The notes under the pieces are model-generated. The model was not told where the DNA came from. It saw nothing but the letters and a program-made list of their open reading frames with translations, and ran no database searches. Both the position numbers and the translations under genes were made by a program. Below, piece by piece: positions 24,235 to 36,109 of a DNA stretch of 64,000 bases. Source of the DNA: Saccopteryx bilineata (Eukaryota > Chordata > Mammalia > Chiroptera > Emballonuridae); NCBI RefSeq assembly GCF_036850765.1, contig NC_089495.1:200881847-200945846 (forward strand), in the 5' to 3' direction. The stretch's first letter is position 1; the number at the start of each line of letters is the position of its first letter.

Positions 24235-24569
24235 ATTATAATTTCTTTTTTAATGTCGTTCAGCCAACAGCGTGCCTAAGCCCTTCTTTGTTAGCACTGA
24301 GAGCCCTCTTGCCCGCAGCAACTCTCCAGTGGACTAAGGGCGAGGCACAGGGTCAGGGGAGGGAAGGCTGACTCACTTTCACCTCTCTTGGCTCGAACTG
24401 AGACTTGATCAATGCTGTGAGGGCGGTGGGGTACCCTGATGCCCCCTGAGGACCGTGGGCCTGTCAGAGATGAGCAGGGCCAGGGCCTCAAATGTCTGGG
24501 CCCTGAGTGGGCAAAGGAGTTGCCCAAGGTCTCATTCCATTAGGCCATCCCCTTCTTTGATCAGTGCCA

Positions 24570-24870
24570 CAGGATGCTAAGCCTCTGACACTGTCACCTC
24601 CTCCAGGAAGCCTTCGGGGACTCTTCTCCAGGCTGAGTTAGAGCCCTGCCTGCATTCCCAAAGTCCCTTGGGCATAATCGTCACCAGGCTTGCCAGTCTC
24701 TTATAATTGTCTTTGTGTCTACCTGGCCCTACGGGCTGAAGGAAGGGGCCACATCTGATCCACCTTGGTGTCCCAGTGCCCAGCTCAGGGTCTGGACAGA
24801 GCGTGGACATAGGTGTGTTTGTTGATCCAACTTCAACGGAAATGAACAGCTTGGTGCCTGGTGCAGGGCC
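24570..24870 (+). repeat. L2-like fragment
   Basis: TCACCTCCTCCAGGAAGCCT, CTTATAATTGTCTTTGTGTC and GTGCCCAGCTCAGGGTCTGG are typical L2 3' end landmarks. Confidence 0.65.
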
Positions 24871-26299
24871 ACAGGCCTTGATGCTTCTCTGGCTTGGAAG
24901 ACAGAGTACCACACTTCAGACTCAGCATTTCTGCCAGGCAGCCTGACAGATGCAGGGAGCCCCTACAATGGTTGAAAACCAACAGGACTCCATTTTCCTG
25001 CCCTCATTTTCCAGAGGAGGAAGCTGAAGCTCAGAGCGGTGAAGGCACAATCCAGGGGCTCACGATCAGCGGGGATGATTCACCCTCACACGGCCTTGAT
25101 CCTGCCACAGCTCGCCTTCCACGAAGGCTAAAGCCTGGGTTTCCATGTCTGCAAAACACGGGCTGGACCGGGCAGCCTCTGGAAGCTCAGCTATGGTCCC
25201 TTTCTGTGAAGTCATAGGCCCCAGGCCCCGCAGTGGGGGGAGGAGAGATCACTCAAGAGGCTGTTTATCATCTTGTTGACCCCCCCCCCCCTCCTTAAGC
25301 TCTTGGAGCAAAACATTCCCAGAAGCAGGGTGATTCACAGCGCCCTTTGCCAGTTCCAGAGAAAAGGCGGACCGTGAGATACATTCTGCGACTTTTAAAG
25401 GGGAGACCAAGAAATTTTAAGACGAAGTTTCCCTTTAGTGGACAGAGGCTGAGGGAGCTGGGACACACATATTTTTTCCTTCCAGAGAGCCAAGCGTTTG
25501 GGGGAAGGAAAAGATCATGGTTGGAGCCAAAAGCTCCCAAAACACTGGGTGGTACCACTCTAAGAGCATCAGAGAAAACAGTGCTTTTTCAACATAACGG
25601 GCTGAGCCTGACCGCCACCCTGCACGTTGCTGACCAATAGGATGCGAGATAAAACCAAATGAGACGGGCCATTTTCCTTGTTTCTGATATTAATCCACGT
25701 CAGAACTCCAACTGGGGGAGTGTGTGTCGGGGGAGGTTAGGAGCACCTCATGCGTGCTCCTCTCAAATAAAGCACAGGGAAGCTTGCTGAATGTCGGAGG
25801 GGTCAGACATCTTGTCAGCCAAAAAGACATGGAAAAAGGTTAACAGGTGAGTCTGGAGGGGTCCCCGGCAGGTAGCACAGTTTAATTACCAAGAGGCTGA
25901 ACAGTGAACTTCCAGGACTCACAGGAAACCCACCTAGAATGATACGAAGATCTACAACGATAGATAGAAAACTCAGTCTCTCATTTTGAAGTCGCAAGGT
26001 ATCCATGCCCTGAGTTTGGGCTCCGGTAATATGAATGTTGTATCAAACTCTTTTTTAAAAATTGTACTTTTAGCTCTCAATCCCCAGTTGGGCAGAAGTA
26101 GGAGTGAGCTTGACCTCTCTGCCCAAGCAAGAAGGTGTGATGTAATAAGAAAGCTCAAGAGATCTGGGTTCTTGTTCGATTCTGTCTTGAGACCGAAGGG
26201 GCATTGAGCACGTCTCCAGCCCTCTTAGGACTCGGTTTCCCCATCTGTAAAAATCTTAGGGAAGAGAACGTGTTGAGGCAGAAGAAGGGACCCCAGAGG

Positions 26300-26465
26300 C
26301 ATGGGCTTTGGAGGTCACACACTGCCTGGGTTCTAATCTCTTTTTTCTACCTGTGTGTCCTGAAGTAAGTTGATTAACCTTTCTGAGTTTTCTCATCTCT
26401 AAAGCAGAGACCATAATATCTAACTCATAGGGTTTGCTGGCAGGTTAAATGACATGATGTGTATG
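26300..26465 (+). repeat. MIR
   Basis: GGGCTTTGGAGGTCACACAC, CTGGGTTCTAATCTC and GGTTAAATGACATGATGTGT give a MIR in sense. Confidence 0.8.
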
Positions 26466-26506
26466 AAGCACATAGCTTACTTACCTGGCCCACAGGAATA
26501 TTTCTT

Positions 26507-26717
26507 TTTTTTCTTTTTATTTATTTATTTATTCATTTTTAGAGAGGAGAGAGAGACAGAGAGGGCAAGAGAGGAGAGACAGAGAGAGAGAAGGGGGGAG
26601 GAGCTGGAAGTATCAACTCCCATATGTGTCTTGACCAGGCAAGCCCAGGGTTTTGAACCGGTGACCTCAGCATTTCCAGGTCAACGCTTTATCCACAGTA
26701 CCACCACAGGTCAGGCC
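26507..26717 (-). repeat. Bat SINE, short type
   Basis: On the minus strand the head reads GCCTGACCTGTGGTGGTACT and the 3' end is A/T-rich. An 11-base duplication GAATATTTCTT flanks it (26496-26506, 26718-26728). Confidence 0.93.
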
Positions 26718-26736
26718 GAATATTTCTTGCTAAGGT

Positions 26737-27760
26737 GAAATTTACACATAATGAAGTGCTCAGATCTTAAACACTCAGTTTTGATGACTGCACATCAAGA
26801 GACAGAACACTGCAATTACCCAGGAAGCTTCCGCATGGCCCTTCCTCGTCAATCCTCCCAGGAACCCCAGTCTGATTTCTATCACCCCAGGTTGTCTATG
26901 TTAGAATTCGCTATGAACAGAACTAGACTGTATGCATTGTATCTATTTGTGGGGACGTTTGACTTCTTTTCCTGAAAATAATAGTCTTGAGATTCATTCA
27001 TGTTATAGGGCAGGGGTCCCCAAACTTTTTACACAGGGGGCCAGTTCACTGTCCCTCAGACCATTGGAGGGCCGGACAATAAAAAAACTATGAACAAATC
27101 CCTATGCACACTGCACATATCTTATTTTAAAGTAAAAAAACAAAACGGGAACAAATACAATATTTAAAATAAAGAACAAGTAAATTTAAATTAACAAACT
27201 GACCAGTATTTCAGTGGGAACTATGCTCTTCTCACTGACCACCAATGAAAGAGGTGCCCCTTCCGGAGGTGCGGCGGGGGCCGGATAAATAGCTTCAGGG
27301 GGCTGCAGTTTGGGGACCCCTGTTATAGGGTGTATGAGTAGATCATTGCTTTACGGTGTGTAGTATTTCATTGTATGAATGCACGCTAGTGTAGCCATTC
27401 TGTTGATCAGAGTCTGGGCTACTTCCAGTTTTTGCCCACTGCGATGAAAGCTGCCACGAACACTGTAGAATTTAGTACAAGACTTTCATGGATACATATT
27501 TTCATGTCGCTTGGGTAAAGACCCAGGAGTCGAATGCTGGATCACAGGGTAGATCCGTGTTGAACTTTATAAAGAAACTCCCAAATGGACTTCTAAAGCA
27601 GGCTGGACCGTTTTACACTTCCCCCAGCAACCCTTGAGCATTCCAGTCACTCCATACACTCCCCAACATTTGCTGTGGTCAGTCTTTTTGATTTCCGTCA
27701 CTCTGGATTGCGCTGTGGTTTCAGTCTGCGTTTCCCTGATGACTAATGAGCCCCTTTCAT
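26737..27760 (-). repeat. L1 fragment in antisense, split by a hAT element
   Basis: The plus strand shows the complement of L1 3' ORF2 (for example TTCATTGTATGAATGCACGC and GATGAAAGCTGCCACGAACA). Many substitutions and no open frame are seen, so it is old. A hAT element occupies 27011-27322. Confidence 0.8.
27011..27322 (+). mobile_element. Nonautonomous hAT-type element inserted in an L1
   Basis: The termini CAGGGGTCCCCAAAC and TTTGGGGACCCCTG are bounded by a perfect 8-base duplication TTATAGGG (27003-27010 and 27323-27330). It interrupts an antisense L1 fragment that resumes directly after it. Intact ends and an exact duplication suggest it is younger than the 6357 copy. It is 312 bp and noncoding. 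Confidence 0.9.
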
Positions 27761-28037
27761 GAGTTCGTTTCGAATTTTGTTTTAAAGGCAGTTCCTCTCC
27801 CCTTAGGGGCCACGCAGCTCCCAGCCCTCACGCTGTGAAGGACTGCCGAATAAATGAGAAAGGGAAAAACTGATGGCAAAATCTACTAGAAATCTGAAGA
27901 GTTATCCAACTACAAAAGCAAGCATGAGTTCAGCCTTGGAACCCTTCCCTGAACTCGGGTTTCCCAGGACTGTGGGACTAAGGACGTGCTCATCTTACGA
28001 GGAAGCCAAGACCATGGCTGGCTCGGGTTAGAATGTT

Positions 28038-28382
28038 TTCTTTCTTCCTTTTGAAAGAAAGGCAGAGAGATGAAAAGCATCAGCTCAATAGTTGCGGCAC
28101 CTTAGTTGTTCACTGATCGCTTCTCATATGCGCTTTGACGCAGGTGGGGGTGGAGGAGGCAGTGACCTCATGCTCGAGCCAGCAACCTTGGACTTCAACC
28201 GGCGACCTCTGGACTCAAGCCAGTGACCATGGGATCATATCGACGATCCCAGGCTCAAGCCGGCAACCCTGCACTCAAGGTGGATGAGCCTGTGACTCAA
28301 TCCTGTGACCTCCAGGTCTCAAACCAGGGACACCTCAGCGTTCTGGGTCAATGCCCTATTCACTGCACCACCACAGTCAGGT
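28038..28382 (-). repeat. Bat SINE, long tRNA-derived type, diverged
   Basis: The minus-strand tRNA-like head lies at the right end, with repeated GGTTGCTGGCTCGAG-type blocks. AGAATG-type sequence flanks it on both sides. It sits next to a second SINE (28400-28614) with the same flank. Confidence 0.85.
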
Positions 28383-28399
28383 CAGAATGGTTGGTTGTT

Positions 28400-28614
28400 G
28401 TTTTTTGTTTTGTTTTTTTAATTTTTCCATTGACTTGATGGAGGGGGTAAAGGAGAGGGAGAGAAAGAGAATCATCAACTTGCTGTTTCACTTACTTGTT
28501 CCATTTAGATATGCACTCACCGGCTGCTTCTCGTATGTGCCTTGATCAGGGATGGAACCCATGACCTTGGCGCACTGGAGTGACACTCTATCCACTGAGC
28601 AAACCAGCCAGGGC
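28400..28614 (-). repeat. Bat SINE, VES type
   Basis: The minus-strand head is GCCCTGGCTGGTTTGCTCAG, with a short body and an A-rich end. CAGAATG flanks it (28383-28389, 28616-28622). Confidence 0.88.
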
Positions 28615-28669
28615 CCAGAATGTCTTAATGATCATTTTGTTCTGGATTGAGAATAACTGTTTTCATTGC

Positions 28670-28830
28670 TCCATTTATAAACTACCTACTATTTGCTCTA
28701 GGCACCATATATACACACAGCGTGTCTAGTTTTTACAATAGCCCTGCAAGGTTGTTCTATGATCTCCCATTTGGTAGACTTCAAAATTCAGGGATGTGAA
28801 TTCCTTTGCCTAACACCACACAGCTACATC
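28670..28830 (-). repeat. MIR fragment
   Basis: AAACTACCTACTATTTGCTC, TAGGCACCAT and TAACACCACACAGCTACAT give a decayed MIR in reverse. Confidence 0.65.
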
Positions 28831-28876
28831 TCCATGGAATCAAGTTCAAAATCTCTTTTACCATACCGCCTTCTAA

Positions 28877-28902
28877 ACACACACACACACACACACACAC
28901 AT
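28877..28902 (+). repeat. (AC)n microsatellite
   Basis: About 13 AC units between a MIR and an L1 3' end. Confidence 0.95.
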
Positions 28903-28904
28903 TC

Positions 28905-29261
28905 AGCCATAGAAAGAAACAAAATTCTGATTTGATACATGCCACATGGATGAGCCTCAGAGACATCCTGCTAAGTAAAAGACGCCAGACATAAAAGGTC
29001 ACATATTGTGTGTGATTCCATTTATTCAAAATATCCAGAATGGGTAAATCTATACCTATAAAGAGATAGTAGATTGGTGGTCGTCAGGAGCTCAGGGCAG
29101 AGGGGGATGGGGAGAGACTGCTGAATGGAGTTTCCTTTTGGGGTGACAAAATTCATTTGAAACTAGACAGGGTTGGTGATTTGGGAACATTATGAATGTA
29201 CTAAATGCTACCAAATTGTACACTTTAAAATAGTTCATTTTATGTTTATTCACCTCAATAA
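28905..29261 (+). repeat. L1 3' end
   Basis: ATTCAGCCATAGAAAGAAAC and ACATGGATGAGCCTCAGAGA are standard L1 3' sequence. It ends in AATTGTACACTTTAAAATAG and an A/T-rich tail. A (CA) microsatellite precedes it. Confidence 0.85.
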
Positions 29262-29411
29262 GATTTTTTTTTTTAATGAATTTTAGCGAGAGAGGAAGGG
29301 AGAGAGACGGGTAACATCAAGCTGCCCCTGATGTGCCCTGACCAGGGCCCGAACCAGCAACCTCTGTGCTTCCGAACGACGCTCTGACCAACCTAGCTAT
29401 CTGGCCAAGGC
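29262..29411 (-). repeat. Bat SINE, VES type, 3'-shortened
   Basis: The minus-strand head GCCTTGGCCAGATAGCTAGG is followed by a B-box-like GGTTCGGGCCC and an A-rich end. It sits at the 3' end of an L1 fragment. Confidence 0.85.
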
Positions 29412-29941
29412 ATCACGATTTTTTCTAAAAAGCCTCACCCTATCATTTAACCATTAGCAAGACAGTCCTTTGGGCAGTGATGCCTCCAGAACCTGGGCCC
29501 AATCTACCCCACTCCCCAAGAGCCCTCCTTGAGAATTCAGAGCAGAAAGGGGGGGAAACGGCAGGATGGCTCAGAGAGTGGGCGATGGAATCGGCTGCCC
29601 AGGTACGTTCCAGCCACCTCCACGTCCTCATCCGGGGAACAGGGCACGGAATGTCTGGGTGCACGGAATGTTTCTTCACTAAGCTGTACTCAGGGCAGAC
29701 CACCTTCTCCTAATATCATCCACGCTACAAATACTCGCTGAGCACCTGCTACGTGCCAGGCCTTCTTCCAGGCCTTGGGGGTTCATCTATAAGGAGGAAC
29801 AATAAAATCCCTTTCTTCTTAGAGTTCACATTCCAATCGAGGCAGAAGACAACAGAGAAAGTAAAATACACAGCATATTAGGTGGTGGTACATGCTCAGA
29901 AGAAAAATTAATAAGGGGTGAGGGATAAGAAGTTTGGGGGC

Positions 29942-30307
29942 GGCCCTGGCCGGTTGGCTCAGCAGTAGAGCGTCAGCCTGGTGTGCGGGGGACCCGGGTT
30001 CGATTCCAGGGCACATAGGAGAAGTGCCCCTTCCTCTCTGTCTCTCTCTTCCCCTCCCGCAGCAGAGGCTCCATTGGAGCAAAGATGGCCCGGGCGCTGG
30101 GGATGGCTCCTTGGCCTCTGCCCCAGGTGCTAGAGTGGCTCTGGTCGCGGCAGAGCGACGCCCCGGAGGGGCAGAGCATCGCCCCCTGGTGGGCAGAGCT
30201 TTGCCCCTGGTGGGCGTGCCAGGTGGATCCCGGTCGGGCACATGCGGGAGTCTGTCTGACTGTCTCTCCCCATTTCCAGCTTCAGAAAAATACAAAAAAA
30301 AAAAAAA
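29942..30307 (+). repeat. Long Rhin-1-like bat SINE
   Basis: A tRNA-like head (GGTTGGCTCAGCAGTAGAGC; B box GGTTCGATTCC) is followed by the long body containing GCTCCATTGGAGCAAAGATG and ends in poly-A. A perfect 14-base duplication AGAAGTTTGGGGGC flanks it (29928-29941, 30308-30321), so it is a young insertion. Confidence 0.95.
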
Positions 30308-30394
30308 AGAAGTTTGGGGGCAAGGTTACAATTATAAATTGGGTTTGAGAAGGCGTCCCTGTATAATAAGCTGAAGGAAGTAAGCTGTATTCAC

Positions 30395-30862
30395 TTCCTA
30401 TTGCTGCTGTAACAAGTTACACACACTTCGTGGCGTAAGACAACACAAATGCAGTACATGACAGTTTTGGGGATCAGGAGTTCCAAAGGTGTCTTGCGGG
30501 GCTAAACTCAGGGAGTTGGCAGAGCTGTATCTCTTCTGGGGGCTCCAGGGAAGATCCATCCCCTTGTCTTGTCTTAGCTTCTAGAAGCTGCCCGCATCCC
30601 TTGGCTCATGGCCCCACAGTACTGCAACTTATGCTCTCATCATCCCATCTTCTCTTTGACTTTCCCGCCTTCCTCTTTTCCTTATATAAGGACCCTTGTG
30701 ATTTTATTAGGATCACCAGGATAATCCAGAATAATCTCCCCATCTTGAGAACCTTCATTTAATCATACTTGCAAAGTCCTTTCTCCACGTTACAGTAACA
30801 CACAGTCACCAGTCCTGAGGATAAGGATGAAGACATCTTTCAGGGCCGTTCACCTACCACTT
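30395..30862 (-). repeat. ERVL-MaLR-type LTR, antisense
   Basis: CTATTGCTGCTGTAACAAGT, GACAGTTTTGGGGATCAGGA, CAGCTTCTAGAAGCTGCCCG-like and TAAGGACCCTTGTGATTTTA are characteristic of MLT1/MST-type solitary LTRs read in reverse. It is an old remnant with no viral coding sequence. Confidence 0.75.
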
Positions 30863-32404
30863 GAGGCACAGTATCTAGAGAAAGTGCGAACAGCCAGTTC
30901 AAAGGCCCTGGCGTGTCTGGGGAAGATGGTAGCCAGCAAGGATGCAGTAGAGTGGGCAAGGGGGATGTGGTCTCTCACAAGGTCAGAAAGGTGACGGTGA
31001 AGTGGCCCTGGGAGGCCCTTGTGGGTCCCAGTGAGGTCTCTGGCCTTTACCTCGGTGAGATGGGAGCGAGTGGGGGCTGTGATCTTACAGGATTTAACAC
31101 AACTGCTTTGGCTGTTATGTTGAGGACAGTCTAGCCGTGAGGAGGCTGCTGCAGTATTGGGGTGAGGAGATGGCGGCTGGACCGTGGTGGCAGAGGGAAG
31201 TGATGACACAGGTCTCACTCTGGACTTTGAAGGTCAAGTCGCAAGGAGCTATAAGAGGGTCAGAAGTGGAGCGTCACAGGAAGAAGGGAGTCAAGGATGA
31301 CTTCAAGGTTTCCGTCCTGAGCAACTGGAAGAATTAAAATGCTCTTTAAGATGAGGAAGAACACAAAAAGATCAGATTTGGGACAGCTGGTAGGAGATCA
31401 GGGACTGGCTTTGAGATGTACACTGTATCCAAATGGAGATGCTGAGTAGGAAGACGGATACAAGCCTGGCTGAGATCCTCAAGGGAGTGCGTGCGGAGAT
31501 GAGAGGACCACGGCCTGAGACCTGGCCCCTCTTGTGAGGACAGCCCCGTGGTGGGGGAGGCCAGCCAGGGAGGGGCAGCCAAGAGGGCCGAAGGTTACAA
31601 ACTGCCCACAGTCAGTATGGAGTGAGGGGTGGGTGGGGCAGGGGGGGACACCCCTGCCTTCCTAGGCCTGTTTGCTGGCAAACAGCCTCTATGGGAGGTG
31701 ACTTAAGGGAGTCAGGCCTACTGGGTGGGAGACCACACCGGGCCCACTGCAGCAGTGCGGAGACCCTGACAGCACCGAGCCTGCTGACACTCCCTGAGTA
31801 TTTTGACATACCAGGAAAGGGCCATGGGTGTGGGCCCAAGTCTGAATTCCAGCCCTCTCAAGCGGTCAGGACTTCGGTCCCTCTGCCACGGAGACCGTGG
31901 ACGCTCACCCCCTACGCGCCGCCTCCTCCTCCTGACATTGGGGAAAGTGTCTGGCAAACCGGAACCCAGCCGGGCCAACCGCAGTCACTGTAGAATCAAG
32001 GCTTTTTCTTGGAAGTCGACTCAGGGCACGTGGCTGGACCTGTGAGACCCACCCCATGCCACGTGAGGCCTTCCACTTGCTTCTTCTCAAGCCACTCTGA
32101 GGACAAGCGGCTTCTCCCTCGGGCATCAGGACTGGGGAGTGAGTAGAGCCTGGTCCCAATGGAAAGTCTAACACACACACAGACATCACAAGTGTTTCCA
32201 CTGACCAAGGGCCACACGAAGCAGTTGACTTGGCCCTTTCTGAAACGCTGTCCCAGTATGGCCGCAGAGCCTCTGTCCAGAGCCGCCCCCAGCCCTGGCC
32301 GTCCTCAGCCCCAGGGGCCGGCCGACTCCTCCCGGGTGAGCCCTCCCTTCACCCCCAGGGCAAGGCCAGGCTCCCCCGCCCCTTAGCAGCAGACAGCACA
32401 CAGG
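30863..32404. other. No gene; DNA just beyond the MANBAL 3' end
   Basis: Unique-looking sequence. A MIR/L2-like piece may be present near 31430. No open frame is convincing. Confidence 0.5.
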
Positions 32405-32407
32405 AGG

Positions 32408-33001
32408 TTCAGCATGCAGGACAGTTTATTGACGTTGGCTTCTCCAAAAACTTTTCCACACCGGTCAGGGGATGAAAGAATTGGGGGAGGGGGATGAAAA
32501 ACGTGGGATATTCGTGGGACATTGCATTAGCGACCATGGCGTCTTGACCTACACAAAACAGGTGAGGCCTGGCTCCGTTGCACAAGTGGGGGAGACAAAA
32601 GTGACTGATTAGCAGGAGGTGTGCAGGGCACAGGTCATGGGAGAGGGCGGAGCTTGTCGGCTTTAGACAATGGCTCTGAAACGTAGTGTAAATCCACAGG
32701 CGGGTGACTGACAGCTGGACACCATGATTAAGGAAGAAAACATAACTGTAATCTGACCCGACTTCTGAACAGACAGACTTCTAAGAGCCTCTGCTCACAG
32801 GTGTCTCAGTCCCCTTGGCTCTAAACCATGGAAGGAAGCAGAAGGAAGAGGAAGTTGTGGTTTGCCCAGCTGGGACCTGGGACTGTGACAACTGTCCAGA
32901 TCTCTGAGCCCGGGAAAGGGTGAGGGAACAGGACGCTGGGTCCCCGGAGGGCTGCCCCCAAGACCCTCGCCCCTCCCACCTGGCTCCACAGGTCTCGTCT
33001 T
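32408..33001 (-). other. MANBAL: MANBAL 3' UTR with poly(A) signal
   Basis: On the minus strand the stop codon is followed by about 590 bases ending at a canonical AATAAA (complement at 32425-32430). About 15-20 bases further on begins a GU-rich element (TGTGTGCTGTCTGCT, 32387-32402), the usual arrangement for cleavage and polyadenylation. The exact cleavage base is inferred. No repeat is obvious inside the UTR. Confidence 0.8.
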
Positions 33002-33109
33002 CTAACGCTTCTTCTTGGCCTCTTTCTTGGGCCTCTTGTTCGCGGAAGGAGCAGCAGCTTTGGGCTTCCTGGTCACCTCCCCACTTCTGGGCTCCGATGA
33101 CTCTGCCTC
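33002..33109 (-). CDS. MANBAL: MANBAL coding exon 3 (residues 51-85, stop)
   Basis: The acceptor AG lies at 33110-33111 (CACCACGCAG|GAGGCAG), and the 35 codons that follow end in TAG at 33002-33004. The segment starts [20 protein letters not shown] and finishes in a strongly basic tail rich in lysine and arginine (ends KKEAKKKR). Together with exon 2 it gives 85 residues, the same length as the human protein as I recall it. The tail is highly charged, presumably cytosolic and disordered, and the terminal KKKR resembles a basic retention or nuclear-type signal, but no role is established. The reading frame stays open upstream of the acceptor to an in-frame ATG at 33206-33208. That part is intron, not protein. 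Compared with the recalled human sequence the changes are mild (for example V to A and T to A substitutions). Confidence 0.95.
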   Translation of the reverse strand, partial: EAESSEPRSGEVTRKPKAAAPSANKRPKKEAKKKR

Positions 33110-33379
33110 CTGCGTGGTGACAAAACGAAGAGCCCTGCTTAGGCGAATCAAGCCTGACACCGGCACAATGAGATCATGCTGAAGGGACTGCGAACTGAAG
33201 CACGCCACAGAAACACGAGGGTGGGGCCGTCAGGTCTGGGACCCAGCATGCGCACGCACGTAGGACAATCCCTACAACAGGGCAGTTCTCGGTGAAGAGA
33301 GGGGAGCAGGCCCCGAGGGGAGGACGCAGCCCTCGGACCCTCACAGGCCTGGGTGGACTCTAGGCCCCTCCACATTCCA

Positions 33380-33515
33380 ACCAAGTGACCTTTCAGGCCA
33401 CTCGTTTCCCTTTGCTGTGTCTTGCTTTACCCGCCTGTGAAATGGAAACAGCAACGCACACCCTGGAGGCCTACCGTGAGGAGGCAAAAATGCCCGGGAA
33501 GCACTCGGTAAAGGT
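33380..33515 (+). repeat. MIR fragment
   Basis: TTTACCCGCCTGTGAAATGG and CCGTGAGGAGGCAAAAATGC resemble the 3' half of a MIR in sense. It lies in MANBAL intron 2, near exon 3. Confidence 0.5.
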
Positions 33516-34157
33516 AGCTGCACCCATGCCTGGCTGGCGCCCTGGGCAGGGTCTGGGCGGAATTTGGGTGCAGAGCCAGCTGCAGGGCAGCCTCACTCTG
33601 GCTTGCTCCCCTGCTGGCTCTGCACCCCTGCTCCTCCCGCCCAGCGTGCAGAAGGCCAGGGCTGGGGCGTGAAGAGCACCAGCCGGCGGGGGCAGCCACC
33701 GCCCGGTTCCCCGGGACCTGGCGGCGGGGCACCACGAGCAGGGCAGAGGGCAGCCTCCGGGCAGGGCCCCGGACTCTCCTGAGGACCATAGGAGCTCTGG
33801 TTTTCATCTGTTGTGTACATTGTGACTTCTTCCCTATAAGATTTGGTTTAAACAAAGGTTCTGCGGCTTTAAACAAGTTCAAAAGTTCAGAGCCAACCCC
33901 GGCCTTCCCTGGGCTGATATAAACAGTGGGCCCTGGGGAAGGGCCTCGGCCTGCTCCAGCCACTCATGCTCATGGCAGAAGAATCTGGAGAGGACTCGGT
34001 CCCGTCGAGTGTCCCCTCCTCCCCGGGTGACAGATCGGAGCGCCCCAGCCAGGCATGACGTCAGCAAGGCCCAGCTAACCCAGAGACCACCAGCCACGGC
34101 GCCCTGGCCTCATCCGCCCACAAGTGGACTTCGCGGGACCGGCAGAACTGGGTTGTC

Positions 34158-34332
34158 TTTTCTTATAAGATTTTATTTACTGATTTTGCAGAGGGGGTAG
34201 AGGGTGGGATGAGAAGCAGTTGCTTCACTCTAGCTGTTCACTGGCTGCTTCTCGTTGTGTGCCCAGGGTTTCGAACTGGCGACCTCAGCATTCCAGGTCG
34301 ACACCCTATCCACTTCGCCACCACAGGCCAGG
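34158..34332 (-). repeat. Bat SINE, short type
   Basis: The minus strand carries CCTGGCCTGTGGTGGCGAAG and a B-box-like GTTCGAAACC, then a short A/T-rich 3' end. It lies in MANBAL intron 2. No clear duplication is seen. Confidence 0.85.
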
Positions 34333-35489
34333 TGTTGGCCTACAGAGTTTTTGGTGTTTGTTTTTTTTTAATTTAAGCCAATTGGGAGATTTCCCATTCA
34401 AATCTGAATTCACAGCTTTCTTGCAAACTTGAACTATCGGTGACACCAGCCCCAACCCCGTCCCGGGAGACAGGCTGGCGGCGGTGCCCGGTATTCAAGT
34501 GCCCGCAGCCCTGGTGCCCCGACACTGTGCTGAGAAAACGTTTCTCGGTACTTGTGCTCTTCCATCAAATAACGGAAAAACAAAAAGAAGACGAAGAATA
34601 TTTGGAGGGGACACATTTTTTCTGGAAGAGAAAAATATTTTCCCGTTTAACTGGCCAACTCCCAGCTTCCAGCCTGCTTTAAGCTCTGTCCGCCCAGCTC
34701 GCCCAGCGGCCCCCGGCCCAGGCCTCCGCCCCACAGCAGGGGCAGGACCTCGGCCGGCCGGGGAGGCCAGTCCTGGCCCGCAGGCTGGTCCAGAGGTCTG
34801 TCAGCTCCCTCTCGTCGCCAGTACTGTCTCCTCTCCGCCCGCCAGCTGAGACGCCAGATGGAAGGGCCCAGCCTCCACCCAGGCACCCACGAGTGAGTTT
34901 TCCAAGACAATGAGGAGTCCGGTCTCTCCTCTGGCCAAGTCCCCGATAGCAGCCCTGGGCTCCCCCAGCCTGTCTGTCCCCCTGTGCTGACACGGTTTAT
35001 GTAACTAGGCAAAAAAAAAGCGCCCACTAGAAAAGCAAACAAACAAGACAACCTCAGAGAAGCCGGTGTGTTAAGTACACAGGCTGCAGAGCGCAGCGGG
35101 AAGGCTACTGTCTAAGGCAACCCTGCCGGGAGCGACTCCTTTGGGGACCTGGGCACTGGGAACCAAACCCAGAGAGCGCCTGACAGTCCTGGAAACCAGT
35201 GTGTCCCTGCGTGCCCTGGGCAAACAGGCCCTGAACAGGCCACTGGTTCCTGCACAGGAACTTGCCAGGCCTGTCAGGGTCTCCGGGTGGAACCCCACTC
35301 CGAGCTCAGAGCTGAGTCTCCCTCCGCCCCACGGTCTGGTCAGTCGCCCGGCCCTGTTGGTTCACCCTCCTCTACCCCTCGACTCAGCCTCTCTTTAGCC
35401 TCGAAGTCCCGACTTCACTCCCCGTCTGCTAACCAGCCTCCCTGCTCTCCACGCCATTCCCTGCATACCTGCCAAAGCAGTTTTTCCAC

Positions 35490-35945
35490 AGTGCAGACGC
35501 CCCGTCTCAAGCCTTCATCTCAAGCCTTCCAGTGGCTTCCCATCACCCACACCCCGTGTCCCACACCTGGGACAGCACCTACGGGGCCACTTCCCCAGCC
35601 TCGTCTGTGCCTTCTCCACCCCCCACACTGGGCCAGGTCTCACGCTAGCCACCCCGAATGAGAGGAACACCCCCCTTCCTTGGCCTCCCAGGAAAGCCCT
35701 CCTTGTGGTTTGGCCCAGCCCAAGACCATACTCCTACTCACTGCCAGCCCACCTTCCCTGCTCCTCTGCTCGCGGCCAAGCGTGTCTCCTCCTCCACCCT
35801 AGCCCCAGGCTCCCGGGAACCTTATAATGCCACTATTAGTTCATCACGGTTACATGTTCTCTTGCTGAGCTCCCCTGGAGCCTGGGAGCTCCTTGGGACA
35901 GCTTCGGTTGTTGCTGAATGAATGAATGAATGAATGAAATGAAGA
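35490..35945 (+). repeat. L2-like fragment(s) ending in a GAAT repeat
   Basis: TCAAGCCTTCCAGTGGCTTC and the CAGGCTCCCGGGAACCTTAT region are L2-like. It ends in (GAAT) repeats at 35918-35937, within MANBAL intron 2. Confidence 0.5.
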
Positions 35946-36109
35946 ACAGGCAAGATCTCCCATAATCATGGGGAATGTCACTCTTGCTTATCATCAAGAA
36001 AATATAACTTAAGACGAGGCCGCACTTCTTCCATGGGGACAGAAGACAGGCAGATTCTAAACCCAATATACATACCATGAAGCATATACGCCTAGACATA
36101 GCAGCCAAT

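Noticed and set aside
33110..33208. Extension of the MANBAL terminal frame to an upstream ATG
   Set aside because: This part lies before a good splice acceptor and does not match the family. The true N terminus is in the exon at 46060-46209.
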